Assembly (NCBI GenBank): GCA_032716605.1
Contig: CM064571.1
Location: 13,609,262 to 13,673,261 of the forward strand
From: Paralithodes platypus
Taxonomy: Eukaryota > Arthropoda > Malacostraca > Decapoda > Lithodidae
Direction: 5' to 3'
DNA length: 64,000 bases
Below the pieces are notes generated by a model, which was not told where the DNA came from, made no database searches, and saw only the letters and a list, made by a program, of their open reading frames with translations. The translations under genes and the position numbers were made by a program. Shown piece after piece: positions 31,741 to 41,515 of the stretch; position 1 is the first letter of the stretch; every line of letters begins with the position of its first letter.

Positions 31741-33699
31741 CTCATATTGAGATCCATAAAAAAATTGTTGCTGAGGAACAAACTTCTATTCCTACTTAGC
31801 TTTCATTGCCGAACATACTTTTTGTTCTAAAGTATTAGTAGATAAATTATATACTTTGTGCATTTTTAAAGTATCTTATTGTACCTTAATCTATATATCT
31901 TTACATAGAAAACAATATTTTTAGTTGTATAACCGGCTCGACTTATCACATCTCGTGACCTCTCGTCTAGTCCAGCAGAGGGACGTCGGCCGGCGGAGGG
32001 GTTCTTGGGGTCTTATGTGCTTACTTGCACTTGCACCCTTCTTTTTTGCCTGTCCAGATAAAACTCAAACAATTTAGCAGTTAAGAAAAACTAGCCTCGT
32101 AGGCGGCCGTCCGTACTGAGTAGTACTGCCTAACATATTGGGCTATCAACCGGTATCGCGTCAGGAAATCCAGAGAAAAGGAGTCTCAAACGATGGTGCA
32201 TCGTTATAAATATGAATAATTTCGTAATGTCTGAAAGACTCAGCTCACTTGACTAATGGTTTTGGGCCGTGGACCATACACTTGGAATTGCCACCTTAAC
32301 AATCAATCAGGAAGCCAGTCCGCTTCTCGTGACGCGACTCCGTATGCCATGACTCATAGTCGTCATGTTTGTCGAGGATGAGTTGTCCTCCCTTATTTTA
32401 ACCTAAAGTTCTACCTTGGTACGGGACTAATGAGGATAAATGCATGGAAGCGTTAATGATGAAAGATTTTATACCTGCAGTCTCTTAATATTATGTTCTT
32501 TTACCAGCCCTGAGCATGGAAGGCTGAACCACTTGACTGCGGTCAACCTGAGGTATAATAATGTTGTAGCTCCCGCCGCTCGCATTAACTATCTCTCCGG
32601 CCGAATCCTTCTGAGATCGTTTAAACAATTAGCCTAAAAAATCCCGGCGTGTTTTGTTTACGTTACTCTGAAATTTGTATGAAAAGTAGGTAAAAAACCA
32701 GGTAGGCCTGAGCTGGCGAGTTCGAAGGCATAGACGAGAAACATGCTTATAGTTTGTCTCCTTCGCTGGCGGTATAGATCCACCGGCGTGGACTGACGAG
32801 AATTTTACGGTATATGCAAAAATGCAAAGGTCAAGGCGCCTTTTTGGGACTTTTTCCGGCTCTGATATTACTACGTTAGAGGTGAAGGGTCTTGGTGAGA
32901 TATCCTTCGTCTCGTAGTGGATAAAGTGACTGATGCCGACGTCGACTAGCTGTCGTCTTTTCGACGAGCTAGCCTAAATTAAACCCAGGTAGCCCTTTGC
33001 GAGGTCTCCACCTTGTCACATACCTATGATTAACAGGTAACGTCCGCCGTTGGCCTGGCATGTGGGACTCAATCCGCAGGTGTCCCGGCGGACGTGGGTT
33101 ACTTGCCCGTTAAACACGGGTAACTCCTGCTTAATGCGAGTTGATCCCTGTTGGCGTCCAGTGCCGGCGGGTTATGTGTTTATTGTCTCGGACAGGGGTA
33201 GATCCCAGTGTTGCCTTGATTGCCCTTTCCCTATGTTGAGGAAGGTTTATGGCTGAAAAAACCCACTTCCTGTTGATGTGCTGCCACCAGAACAGTACAT
33301 TCACACTACTGACTGGATGGGGAGGGGGAGAAAGCACTAACCTATTATCCATAGCTCAGATGCACTAGACGCTCTGGTCCTTGCTGACTCGCACTATCTT
33401 TCATTTACCCTTTCTGTAGCCCCACCTTTGTGAGGCTATTGGTAATCTTGTTGTATCGCCGAGCAGCAAAATGTCTTTGACCAAAACACAAGGCGACTTG
33501 TTTATTGTCAAGAATATCATGAGTTTACTGTGACTAAAGACCGGCGTTGGTGGACTAGGGGTTCTTGAATTACTTTGTTGGAAATATGGTGCCGCCGGCG
33601 GAGGAGAAAGCATATTTGTGCGATGTTTCCTTTGCCTTGGCCGAGAGAGAGTCATGCTTTAACCTGACAAGCGCGATATGACAGTAGGTGCTAGGGTAG
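31741..33699. other. About 2 kb with no recognisable gene
   Basis: Mixed composition, GC-richer than the flanks from 32.5 kb on. Frames are short (70-84 residues) and show no motif. CCGCCGG/CCGGCGG heptamers occur at about 31988 and 33592. It may be a decayed element, but nothing supports a name. Confidence 0.4.
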
Positions 33700-34180
33700 T
33701 TATTTGTGCATTTCTAGCCCTGGATTCTGACAGAATTCGTTATATTTACAATATAAACCATTATTTGTTTTCGGTATGCTTTTATTTTACATATATGATG
33801 TATATATGAACCTTCAAGAGTGCTAAAATAAGTGGGAAAAGCATTTGGGTGGTGAAAAACGAAGATATTGGCCACCCGGTCATAATCTCAGGCGAGAGAG
33901 AGAGACAGGCAGCCTTCCCCTCTCGCTGTCTGGGAGTCAACTGAGGAGAGCGGGGCGGTGTGTGCCGGTGTCTGGGTGTTGCATAACGATCTTTTATGCA
34001 ACCCACTTGTGCTACATTATCGCGGGAGAGAAAAATAACCGATAAATGATGATAATAAGAGGAAAAATAGGTGATAATTGAGGAGGGGAGGGAGGGGGGA
34101 ATAAGGTGGGGAAGGAGGGGAGGGGGGTGGGTGAGATTTACATGGATGAGTACTGGAGGGGAATTATCTCACCTAGAGAC
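33700..34180. repeat. Dispersed repeat, diverged copy
   Basis: Shares ordered blocks with 30160-30560 and 35400-35740: AGTGGGAAAAGCATTTGG against AGTGAAAACAGCGTTTGG, a GA-rich tract, then AAAAATAGGTGATAATTGAGG and a (GGGGA)-rich stretch. More diverged than the other two copies. Confidence 0.6.
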
Positions 34181-34590
34181 AAATTCCTTTGTTTTGATAG
34201 GCCCTTTTTTTTTATGGAAGGCTTTTTTTATGGTCCTGCTTCCGTGAGGCCTATCGCGTTCCCTATAGGAAGCCTTCCGTGAGGCCTATCGCGCTTGCCG
34301 GGTTAAGGAGGGTCTAACCAATCTATTGCTTTTGGGAAAAAATTGTAGGACCTCTTGTCGTCAACCCTTGTTCACTTGTAATTCTAACCGGTCTAACCTT
34401 TCCCACCTTGGATTTCAGGGGAGAACGAGCCCGGGGAACGACCGTATCCTTTCTCTATGTACAGAGAATGAAGAGGCCTCAATATTTAAAAAAATTGGAA
34501 GGTTCTTTCTTCTCTTACCGAGTAAAGGCGGCTGACCTCCGGAATTGCCCCTTTCCTTAAAAAACCCTTACAGGAGCAAGACTCACCTTT
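34181..34590. other. No feature recognised
   Basis: Contains a local duplication of TCCGTGAGGCCTATCGCG (about 34240 and 34272). Otherwise unique-looking and non-coding, up to the poly-T of the next SINE. Confidence 0.4.
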
Positions 34591-35149
34591 TTTTTTTTTT
34601 TTTTTTTTTTTTTTTCTATATTCCAACTTACTTCCTCTCGGGCATAGGCTGAGAGCCTTAACATTCACCGCTTTACAATGAACAGTGAAGCCCGTGAGGT
34701 CTTGTTCCAGTCTAGGGAGTGAGACATGTGAAGCACGTAGAGCACAACGAGCACCTGCCATCTTGCCTTCACATGAGGCACGGTGCTCACTCATGACCCG
34801 AAACGACCCCATCTCTGAAGCCATCTCGTTCCCGTGCTTCACTGTCTCACCCACTACACTCGGACTCTCACACTTACACACACACAACGCCACCTGTTGA
34901 GTAGATAACTCACCAGGCATTGCACCCCTATAGCATATTTTGAATATGGGAATATTCATACAGTGCTATTTAATCAGGGAACAATGAGGGTATTTTATTG
35001 ACGTTTCGGTGGGCTTTGTGGTAATGCACTGATACTAGGTACAGCACAAATTCCATCCCAATAATATCTTCCCATTGATACATCGGGATTTGAACCCGGG
35101 ACCTTTGGATTACCAGGCCAGTGGCAAGACCACTCCACCACACCTCCCC
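34591..35149 (-). mobile_element. tRNA-Thr-derived SINE, full length
   Basis: Minus-strand copy with a poly-T of about 30 at 34591 and a tRNA-like head at 35080-35149. In sense the head has A box TGGTGGAGTGG, B box GGTTCAAATCC and the anticodon loop CTGGTAA (GGT, Thr). The body matches 13003-13484 but has an extra 40-50 bases of CACGTAGAGCACAACGAGCA type. ACCTT just before the tail and just after the head could be a short target duplication. Confidence 0.85.
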
Positions 35150-35282
35150 ACCTTACCGGGGTGAACCTTGAACCTTAGAGATCTCGCATATATATGAAAC
35201 CTATCCAATAACTAGATGGATCTAGGCCATATTAACTAACATAAACTGGACTGTGTGCATCGTTTGGAATGAGACTGCCCCT
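35150..35282. other. Short spacer
   Basis: AT-rich, nothing recognised. Confidence 0.4.
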
Positions 35283-35910
35283 TAACCTCTGAAGTGCGCA
35301 TGGGGGTAATTGGAAACGTCCCCCTGTGCTGACGTATTTGAGGTGTTTCCGTCACTAAAATATTCATTGTGCCATTAATAGCATTAATACTTATCCATAT
35401 GCGCCTATTATGGGTTGATTATAAAGGTATTAACCTGAAACAACAATAAAACGAGTGAAAACAGCGTTTGGATGGTCAAAATCGGAGATATAGCCCGCGA
35501 GTTGTATAATGTATGGGTGAGGCAATCTGCTTTCCCGCCAATTTCCCCCAAGGCCACTGAGACACAGTCGATCGATACTCTCTCTCTCTCTCTTGCACTC
35601 GCTTGCTATCAGTGATGACCACACCCTCCAATCGGATTTCTAATGTTAGCACGAAAATATACCTCAGAATAAGGGAATAACAGGGAAAATAGGTGATAAC
35701 TGAAGGAGAGGAGGAAAGTGGGGAAGGAGGGGAGGTAGAGGACTGAGATTTTGCATGGCCCAGGGGCCAAATAAAAAAAAAAAATATAATTTTTTTTTTT
35801 TTTTCGATGTCAAAAGTTGATTTTTTTTTTCTCTGACTCTTAAGAGTCTCCCCGCAGTGCGCCGGGGGAACTCTTAAGAGTCTCCCCGCAGCTCCCGGGT
35901 TAACCGGCAG
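35283..35910. repeat. Dispersed repeat, copy 2, with the empty TTAA site
   Basis: Close copy of 30050-30682 and 31130-31185. At 35840-35860 it reads CTCTTAAGAGTCTCC without the 439-bp insertion present in copy 1. A 158-residue minus-strand frame across it (35952-35476) is only an accident of the repeat. Confidence 0.85.
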
Positions 35911-36716
35911 TCGCCTAGACCTCACGACCTTGAGACTCCTTGAGTATACCATGGTCTTCCCACTTCGGACTCGACCACTAGATTATTCTCTCTGGTGAAA
36001 GGTGGTACCGCACCAGTGACAATTCTAAGTGGATTTGTTACCGGTCAAAAGTACACCGGAAGGAGTTATTTCTTAAAACGTCCGTTCGTGGTTGACGGTA
36101 TAGTGGGTGAATCCGCCGGTAAACAGGTTAGGGCCAGAACAGCGGTCAGTTCCTGGTAGGTAATGGACGCTCCCGCCGCTAGGCTGGGCAATTACTCAAG
36201 AGCAGTAACGCTTTCTTTGTATTTAAAATTCCTGACCTAGCCAAGAATCGGTTACCCAGATTAGCGAATGGACAATTGAGATCATTAGTCCCATTGAGCA
36301 TTCCCGACTGTTCTGTCCCTATCCAATTCCGCCGGGACGTTGCCCGGCAACTTATGTAGGCACCCCTGGTATGTGACCAGGTTTGTGCTACTGAGTCTAT
36401 TCTCGGATCCACTCGCCTTCGCAAGGCCCCGGGAGAGAGAGAGATAAGGAATCTAAAGGTACGGTTGCGGAGGAATAGACGACTGCCAAATCGTGGTCGG
36501 TGCCTGTTCTTAACTCGTAGTTATGGTGACCTGTTCCCTGCTGACCCCATTACTCTGTGGTCAGTTGTGTCCACATTAGTTGAATTGCCTGCCTAGTCTC
36601 AGTGTTTATCACAGAACCTGTCAAAACCGGAGAAAGAATTGCCCTATGGTAAATATTACCTGGTAAACCTTTCACCATGAGTAACCTTAGATTTTGTCTA
36701 GCACGGACGGCAACTA
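35911..36716. other. No gene recognised
   Basis: GC-moderate sequence with short frames only. The minus-strand 81-residue frame (36424-36179) has no motif that I know. It may be the tail of the decayed element coded at 37156-39510 on the same strand. Confidence 0.35.
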
Positions 36717-36928
36717 TAGGTAGCGCCAACAAACTTGACAATTTTCTTGACCCCTTACCTTCTCATAACTCAAAAGGGCCTAGAGCAAACTGGCTGTAAA
36801 TATCCACACCTATTTCCTGGTGGGCTCTTCCCTAATGATAGAAATGTCAGCTCGATTACTTTCATAAATTTTGAGTTATGAGAAGTTAAGGGGCCAAGAA
36901 AATTGTCAAGTTCGTTGGCACCACCTAT
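36717..36928. mobile_element. About 208-bp MITE with 51-base inverted ends
   Basis: Left arm GCCAACAAACTTGACAATTT, then TCTTGACC and CTTCTCATAACTCAAAA. The right arm is its complement (TTTTGAGTTATGAGAAG to GTTCGTTGGC) with four mismatches in 51. The arms extend outward as TAGGTAGC and, on the other side, ACCACCTA, consistent with a TA duplication. Non-coding, and only one copy is seen here. Confidence 0.75.
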
Positions 36929-37155
36929 GGTAAAGCTGCCCGTATGTCCCTGAGTGATCTAGTTGGGTGTGGGAGAAGTAGTCTTTGGAATAAAACGATT
37001 GTCTCCCTCATCCTTTGATCTGCCTGAGAATCTACTGGTCGGGTGATGGATTGGGCAGTATGGCGAGTGAGGAGGAATGTTGAAAGCCTTCTGCAAGCAT
37101 CTGCTCGTAACATAAACTCCCTTTGGAGGTCCTCTAATGGGAGGGTAAGGAAAGG

Positions 37156-38632
37156 TTACTGAAAATCCCATTGTGATAATTGTGGGGATGCTAGGAATAC
37201 ACAGATGGAGAACGGGACCCCGCCGGGTTGCATGTCCATTAAATCAAAATCAATTTGGTTGATAGGGGGAATAGCTAGGGAAGGCTGAGTCGTTAACACT
37301 ATAGAAAATTGTTGCGCCTCATCTTCCCAATCCACCCACGGACCATAACCTACTTCCCCCAGGTCTAGTTCCTGGTACTGACTTCTCGCTGGTATGTGTG
37401 CCGGAGTTGTAGCCGGTTCCTCATTCTTACAGGAATCATCACCTTGTGAGTCACTCGGCCTGGGGTGGACCAGACCAAGTAGCTCGCCTGGGGAAGGTGG
37501 TAACAGTTGGGCCAGTACATAATTATACAAAATACTCATAATTCCACACATGTGGAATAGCGTTAATTGGTACGTTTAACACCCTACCCTGTGTGTCTTT
37601 GGCCCTAAACTCATTATTTTCACTTGTTTCAATGATCCATTCCCGAGGGACTCGGATCTCCCCAGTCACCGATCTGTGCTTATCACCTGACTTTGGTGCA
37701 CGGACTGGAAACCAAAAGCAGTCCGGCTTCTTTAATTGAGGAAAAATAACTGACATTTGCAGCTGTTTATCTAAAGATGTCTGACCAATGACTGACTTTG
37801 AACAAGAGGGGGTAGAAACAGAGGCGGTTACTTTACTGTCATCCGCCGAGAAAGTAGGGTCGGTTGGGAAGCCCCGGTTTACTTTATCCTAGGAGCAAAT
37901 AGGGAAGGATAACAAGTGAGGTGTAGTTGGTGTCAATGCCAGTACCACCTCTGGGGCTGTCAAAACCCTGACCTTGGCCGGAGTAAGTGGGACAACATAA
38001 ATCGCTGGGGCGGTTTCTATTTGACTTGTGAGGTTAAACTGAGAGGATATAGTCACTGTGGTTGAGGTGAGTGGGAGCACAGAGTCGAGCGGGGGAGCTC
38101 CCATCGTTGTAACAGGAGTGTCTCGGGACCTTTTAGGCCTAAAACATTGGTGTAATACATTATGCAAAACTTCTTCTACTTGTTTAGCTGTGACACCTTG
38201 ATTGCGAGCTCGCTTTTGGGATTTGGCATGGATCTTATCTCTCCTTTCCCTTTTCTCAATCGCTCCCTTCCCTTCTAAACCCGCCGGGGACTTATCTTTG
38301 CGCCCCGATGAACCCAAAACTAATACTTCCTCTTCTGGAGAGTTACATAACCGTTCCACCCTTTTACTACGTTCTTCCAACATTGGCCCCAGCCTACTAG
38401 GTGCTAGAATGTTTCTATCCTGTGGGTTCCGGTAATCCGGTGTTCTTACTCTAAAAGGATTGGAGTTTATTGGAGAACAAGGCTTAATGAACTTTCCTGC
38501 CCCTAACTTAGTGCCCCGCTCCGAGGTTGAGTTGTGGGAGGCCAACTGTTCATCCTTTAGATAAGGAAATTGAACTTCTGGTAGTACTGACTGATCACAC
38601 TTAGTGGGGGAAAAAGGAACTGTTGGCAGCAA
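37156..38632 (-). pseudogene. Unrecognised retroelement-like coding remnant, downstream part
   Basis: Minus-strand frames follow each other: 38632-37889 (247 residues, Pro/Thr/Ser-rich with a basic stretch KREREDK-like near residue 130 and RPKRSRD), 37756-37523 (77 residues with FWFPVRAPKSGDKHRSVTGE and VPREWIIETSENNEF) and 37551-37156 (acidic, Pro-rich). They look like successive pieces of one long, degenerate ORF continuing from 39510. The low complexity and lack of RT, protease or integrase motifs suggest a gag/ORF1-type structural protein. No family recognised. Confidence 0.4.
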
Positions 38633-39012
38633 TGTTAAGGAATCTTGTTTGATACTTTTACCTCAGGCTTGCCTAATCTGTTAGACTTAGTTCTCTCCGA
38701 TTTTGCTCCGAGGAGACCGGGAAAAAACTCTGGTGCCTCCGAGGCAGAACCCGAGGGGAGCTCTTGGGAGCTGGGCTGGCTCTGTTGTGAGTTTAGCTCT
38801 ACTAGCTCTGCACTGGCGTGAACTTCCGCCTTAATGAGAAGCGTTGTCAGCTCCCCGGAGTGCTTCCGTCGCTTGGGAGACCTCGGGTCCTGAACCGACG
38901 GATCTCCTGGTCGCCATGGTGAATGCGGGCTGGACCACTGCCGGACTGCCGGGGATGCCGAACGCGCTCTCTTTGGGTGGGGGTGGGTGTTCGCCTCATA
39001 ACAATCCGAGTC

Positions 39013-39510
39013 CTAATTTGAGTCATTAAAAGTTACTTGCTCTACTGCATATTGAGTCTTAGCTGTATCTGCACCCATTGACTTTATTCTAAGAGAATCA
39101 TCAGAAAAGGAGTAAAGTAAGAGTAGTTGCAACAGGTCTGCATTGTCATAATGTAAAATGACGTTAGCTACTCTCTTCGCATATGAGGTGAATTTGGCAT
39201 TAATATCTATCAGAGCTACCAGGCATGACAGATCTTCTTTACTTAACCATTCTGAGTACAAGTCTGAACAAACTGGACACTTCTGGGATGTCCAGAGAAA
39301 CTGTGCTCTGTCGATGCAAGTCACACATCTTTCGCAGAGTCTGTGAGTGGTCACTGGTACACGAGAACATGTGGGGGTAGCACAAATTTTAAAGAGAGGC
39401 ATAATGGTGGACTCACCTCCTCCCCCCCCCGCCGGGAATGCTTCCTTCCTCTGCTTGCTGTGCTGATGTGGATGTGAAGAGTTCTGGAAATAAAAATTTC
39501 CAGGAATCAA
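39013..39510 (-). pseudogene. Cys-rich zinc-binding-like protein fragment, unrecognised
   Basis: The 165-residue minus-strand frame may start at the internal Met before PLFKICATPTC. It has a dense Cys/His pattern: CATPTC, HRLCERCVTC, then FLWTSQKCPVCSDLY. The spacing (CxxC pairs about 20 residues apart) suggests a bound-zinc treble-clef or RING-like fold. The rest (ANVILHYDNADLLQLLLLY) is helical. It is followed, after stops, by the low-complexity frames at 38632-37156 on the same strand. BEL1's 3' LTR lies just upstream in this orientation, so it is not part of BEL1. I do not recognise the family. Confidence 0.45.
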
Positions 39511-39905
39511 TGCTCATAAGTATAAACAGAGAGGTTTACACATCCTAACCCTTCAAGTCCGTCGAAAAATTAGTTCTAGCTCAACCATTAGTCTAACTTT
39601 CCGCCGTCCTTGTAATAGAAGAACCAACAGGTTTCTTCAATCGAGCTGCTTACCTGCGACTAATGTCGCTGACCCAAACAGCAAAAACCATGTCTGTTAG
39701 CTATCTGAACTTTCTACTGAAGAGTGTGATAGGTAACGACCGCACTGGACTGTGCCACCGAGCGTAAGAAGTCCATACTGGACTGTGTCGCTGGCGTAAG
39801 AAGTCTAATGTGCGTGATCACCAGGGTGAGCTCACTCGGCGAGCCGAGTTCCTCCCTACGGAAATAGCGTTTCCGCCGGAAGGAGCGTGGGACAGCACAC
39901 CACAC
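39511..39905. other. Flank of BEL1, no gene
   Basis: Contains a short direct repeat, CACTGGACTGTGCCACCGAG against TACTGGACTGTGTCGCTG (about 39742 and 39778), with GCGTAAGAAGTC. Borders the 3' LTR of BEL1. Confidence 0.45.
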
Positions 39906-41098
39906 TGGGGACAAATATCTCAAGGTATTCCAGAAACCGACCTACCCAAATTCCTGGCCTTCGAATCTTACCCTTCACCACAATTTTTCTAGGTCTATTG
40001 AATTTATTACGAAGGACCACACAGATAAATACCGTTCTGTGAAACGGATAATCAGTCTAATCTGCGAATAAAGAGCTCAGCTGGAGGAGACAACAATATG
40101 AACAATTAGACTGACAAAGGAAAGATCTTACTTGTTTATTGGGAATCGTGGACTTATCTTTAGCGAGGCGTAGGTGGCAAATGGTCAAGTAACTGTAAAG
40201 AATGTAAAAGCAATTTAATTCACGAAATATGCGCAACTAAATTAGTTATATCTGAATTATTTTAAGAAATTACAAGAGAAAACGATAACGAAATTACGGG
40301 TTATAATTATTTACCTGTTGTTTTTTGGAGGTCACGCTTCATAACGAATACGTATTTATGTTGACTTAATACGACCCGAAATTAAACAGCAAATCGTCCT
40401 AACTCAACATATTGGCCAATAATGTATTGTTGAACAGCCTAACTAGTTTGTCCATAAAGATCATAGAATAATTTAAAGACAAACATAGAAGGACTTAGCT
40501 GTACACACACGATGTAAGAATTAGTCGTGTGCGATGTTTAACCCTCCAGTATAATCTATGAACTATTAAGGAGATCTGTTCACGGTAACTGCTAGGTTGA
40601 TACTGCCGCTCCTAAATATTTGAGAGCTTTATTTCATTTATTTGCTATATTTATACCTCACCAAACTAAAAACTAAAGCTAAAGGTACAGCACCAATAAT
40701 ACGTTTGTGAACCAAGAGTCGAATCTCTCGTTTGTGAAACAAGATTCGAATCTCTTGTTTTAATATTTATCTCTAAGTTTCGAACCATCAGCCAAATTTG
40801 AGGATTCGAAGCATTTATAATATATAAATGCTTATATTTATAAAAATTACAAAATAACAGATATAACTATTCTGAATCTATGAATCCGTAGAGATTAATT
40901 GTTTTGTTTGTAGAATAACCCATAATTAGCTTTCGCAAATGTATTTCTGTTCATTAATGAGTAACTGATTAAATTAATATCATATATCGATAAATTATCC
41001 TTCCCTAAGGAATCCTCTCCTCTAACGAGTAGGAGTAGTATTTGTTCACTTCGGATAATTTTATCGTTTATGTCAGATACTTTTTGTAAATTCTGACA
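39906..41098 (-). repeat. BEL1 3' LTR
   Basis: In sense it starts TGTCAGAATTTAC (41098) and ends CCCCA (39906). It is a direct copy of 59837-61043, with about ten substitutions and two small indels, including 12 bases near 40936. It is preceded in sense by the purine-rich CGGCGGAGGA, a plausible polypurine tract. Confidence 0.9.
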
Positions 41099-41225
41099 TC
41101 CTCCGCCGAGAGGAAACAAAATAGAAATATGGAAGGCATAGAATATGAAATCTATGCTATAATCTGAAAGTTGAACTTACTTATGTACCCATCACCAATT
41201 ACTATGTACACTATTTACAACATCT

Positions 41226-41515
41226 TTATACAAGCTGTGAGTCTATCAAGGTTTTTATAGATCCTCTTGCTCGCTGTTGAGCTTGCCTTAGAGGTTGCTT
41301 CCTTGTTTGGATTTCCTTTCTCTTCTCAGTTTCTCCAGTGCAGTGTAGTTCCAATGGTATTAGCTTATTTAAAGTCCGAAGGTATTTTGCTCCCTTCGAG
41401 AGCACCTCGACCTTACGACTGATGTCATTCATATCAGGGAACAACTTGGTAATCTTGCCTAAAGGCCACGATGTTCTAGGTCCATCATCTTCAACAATTA
41501 CGATGTCCCCAACTT
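41226..41515 (-). pseudogene. BEL1 integrase C-terminal domain (DUF5641-like), after a deletion
   Basis: The sense frame reads LKVGDIVIVEDDGPRTSWPL, then GKITKLFPDMND and RTLNKLIPLEL. This is the usual end of a BEL/Pao polyprotein, where a small beta-barrel-like domain ends with a conserved R...L.PLE motif. Compared with BEL2, about 100 residues between the integrase core and this domain are missing at 41516. Confidence 0.75.

Noticed and set aside
34486..34959. 157-codon minus-strand frame with a poly-Lys stretch
   Set aside because: It runs through the SINE and its poly-A tail (Lys codons); not a gene.
35476..35952. 158-codon minus-strand frame
   Set aside because: It spans a non-coding dispersed repeat and poly-A/T runs; the other copy of the repeat does not keep the frame.
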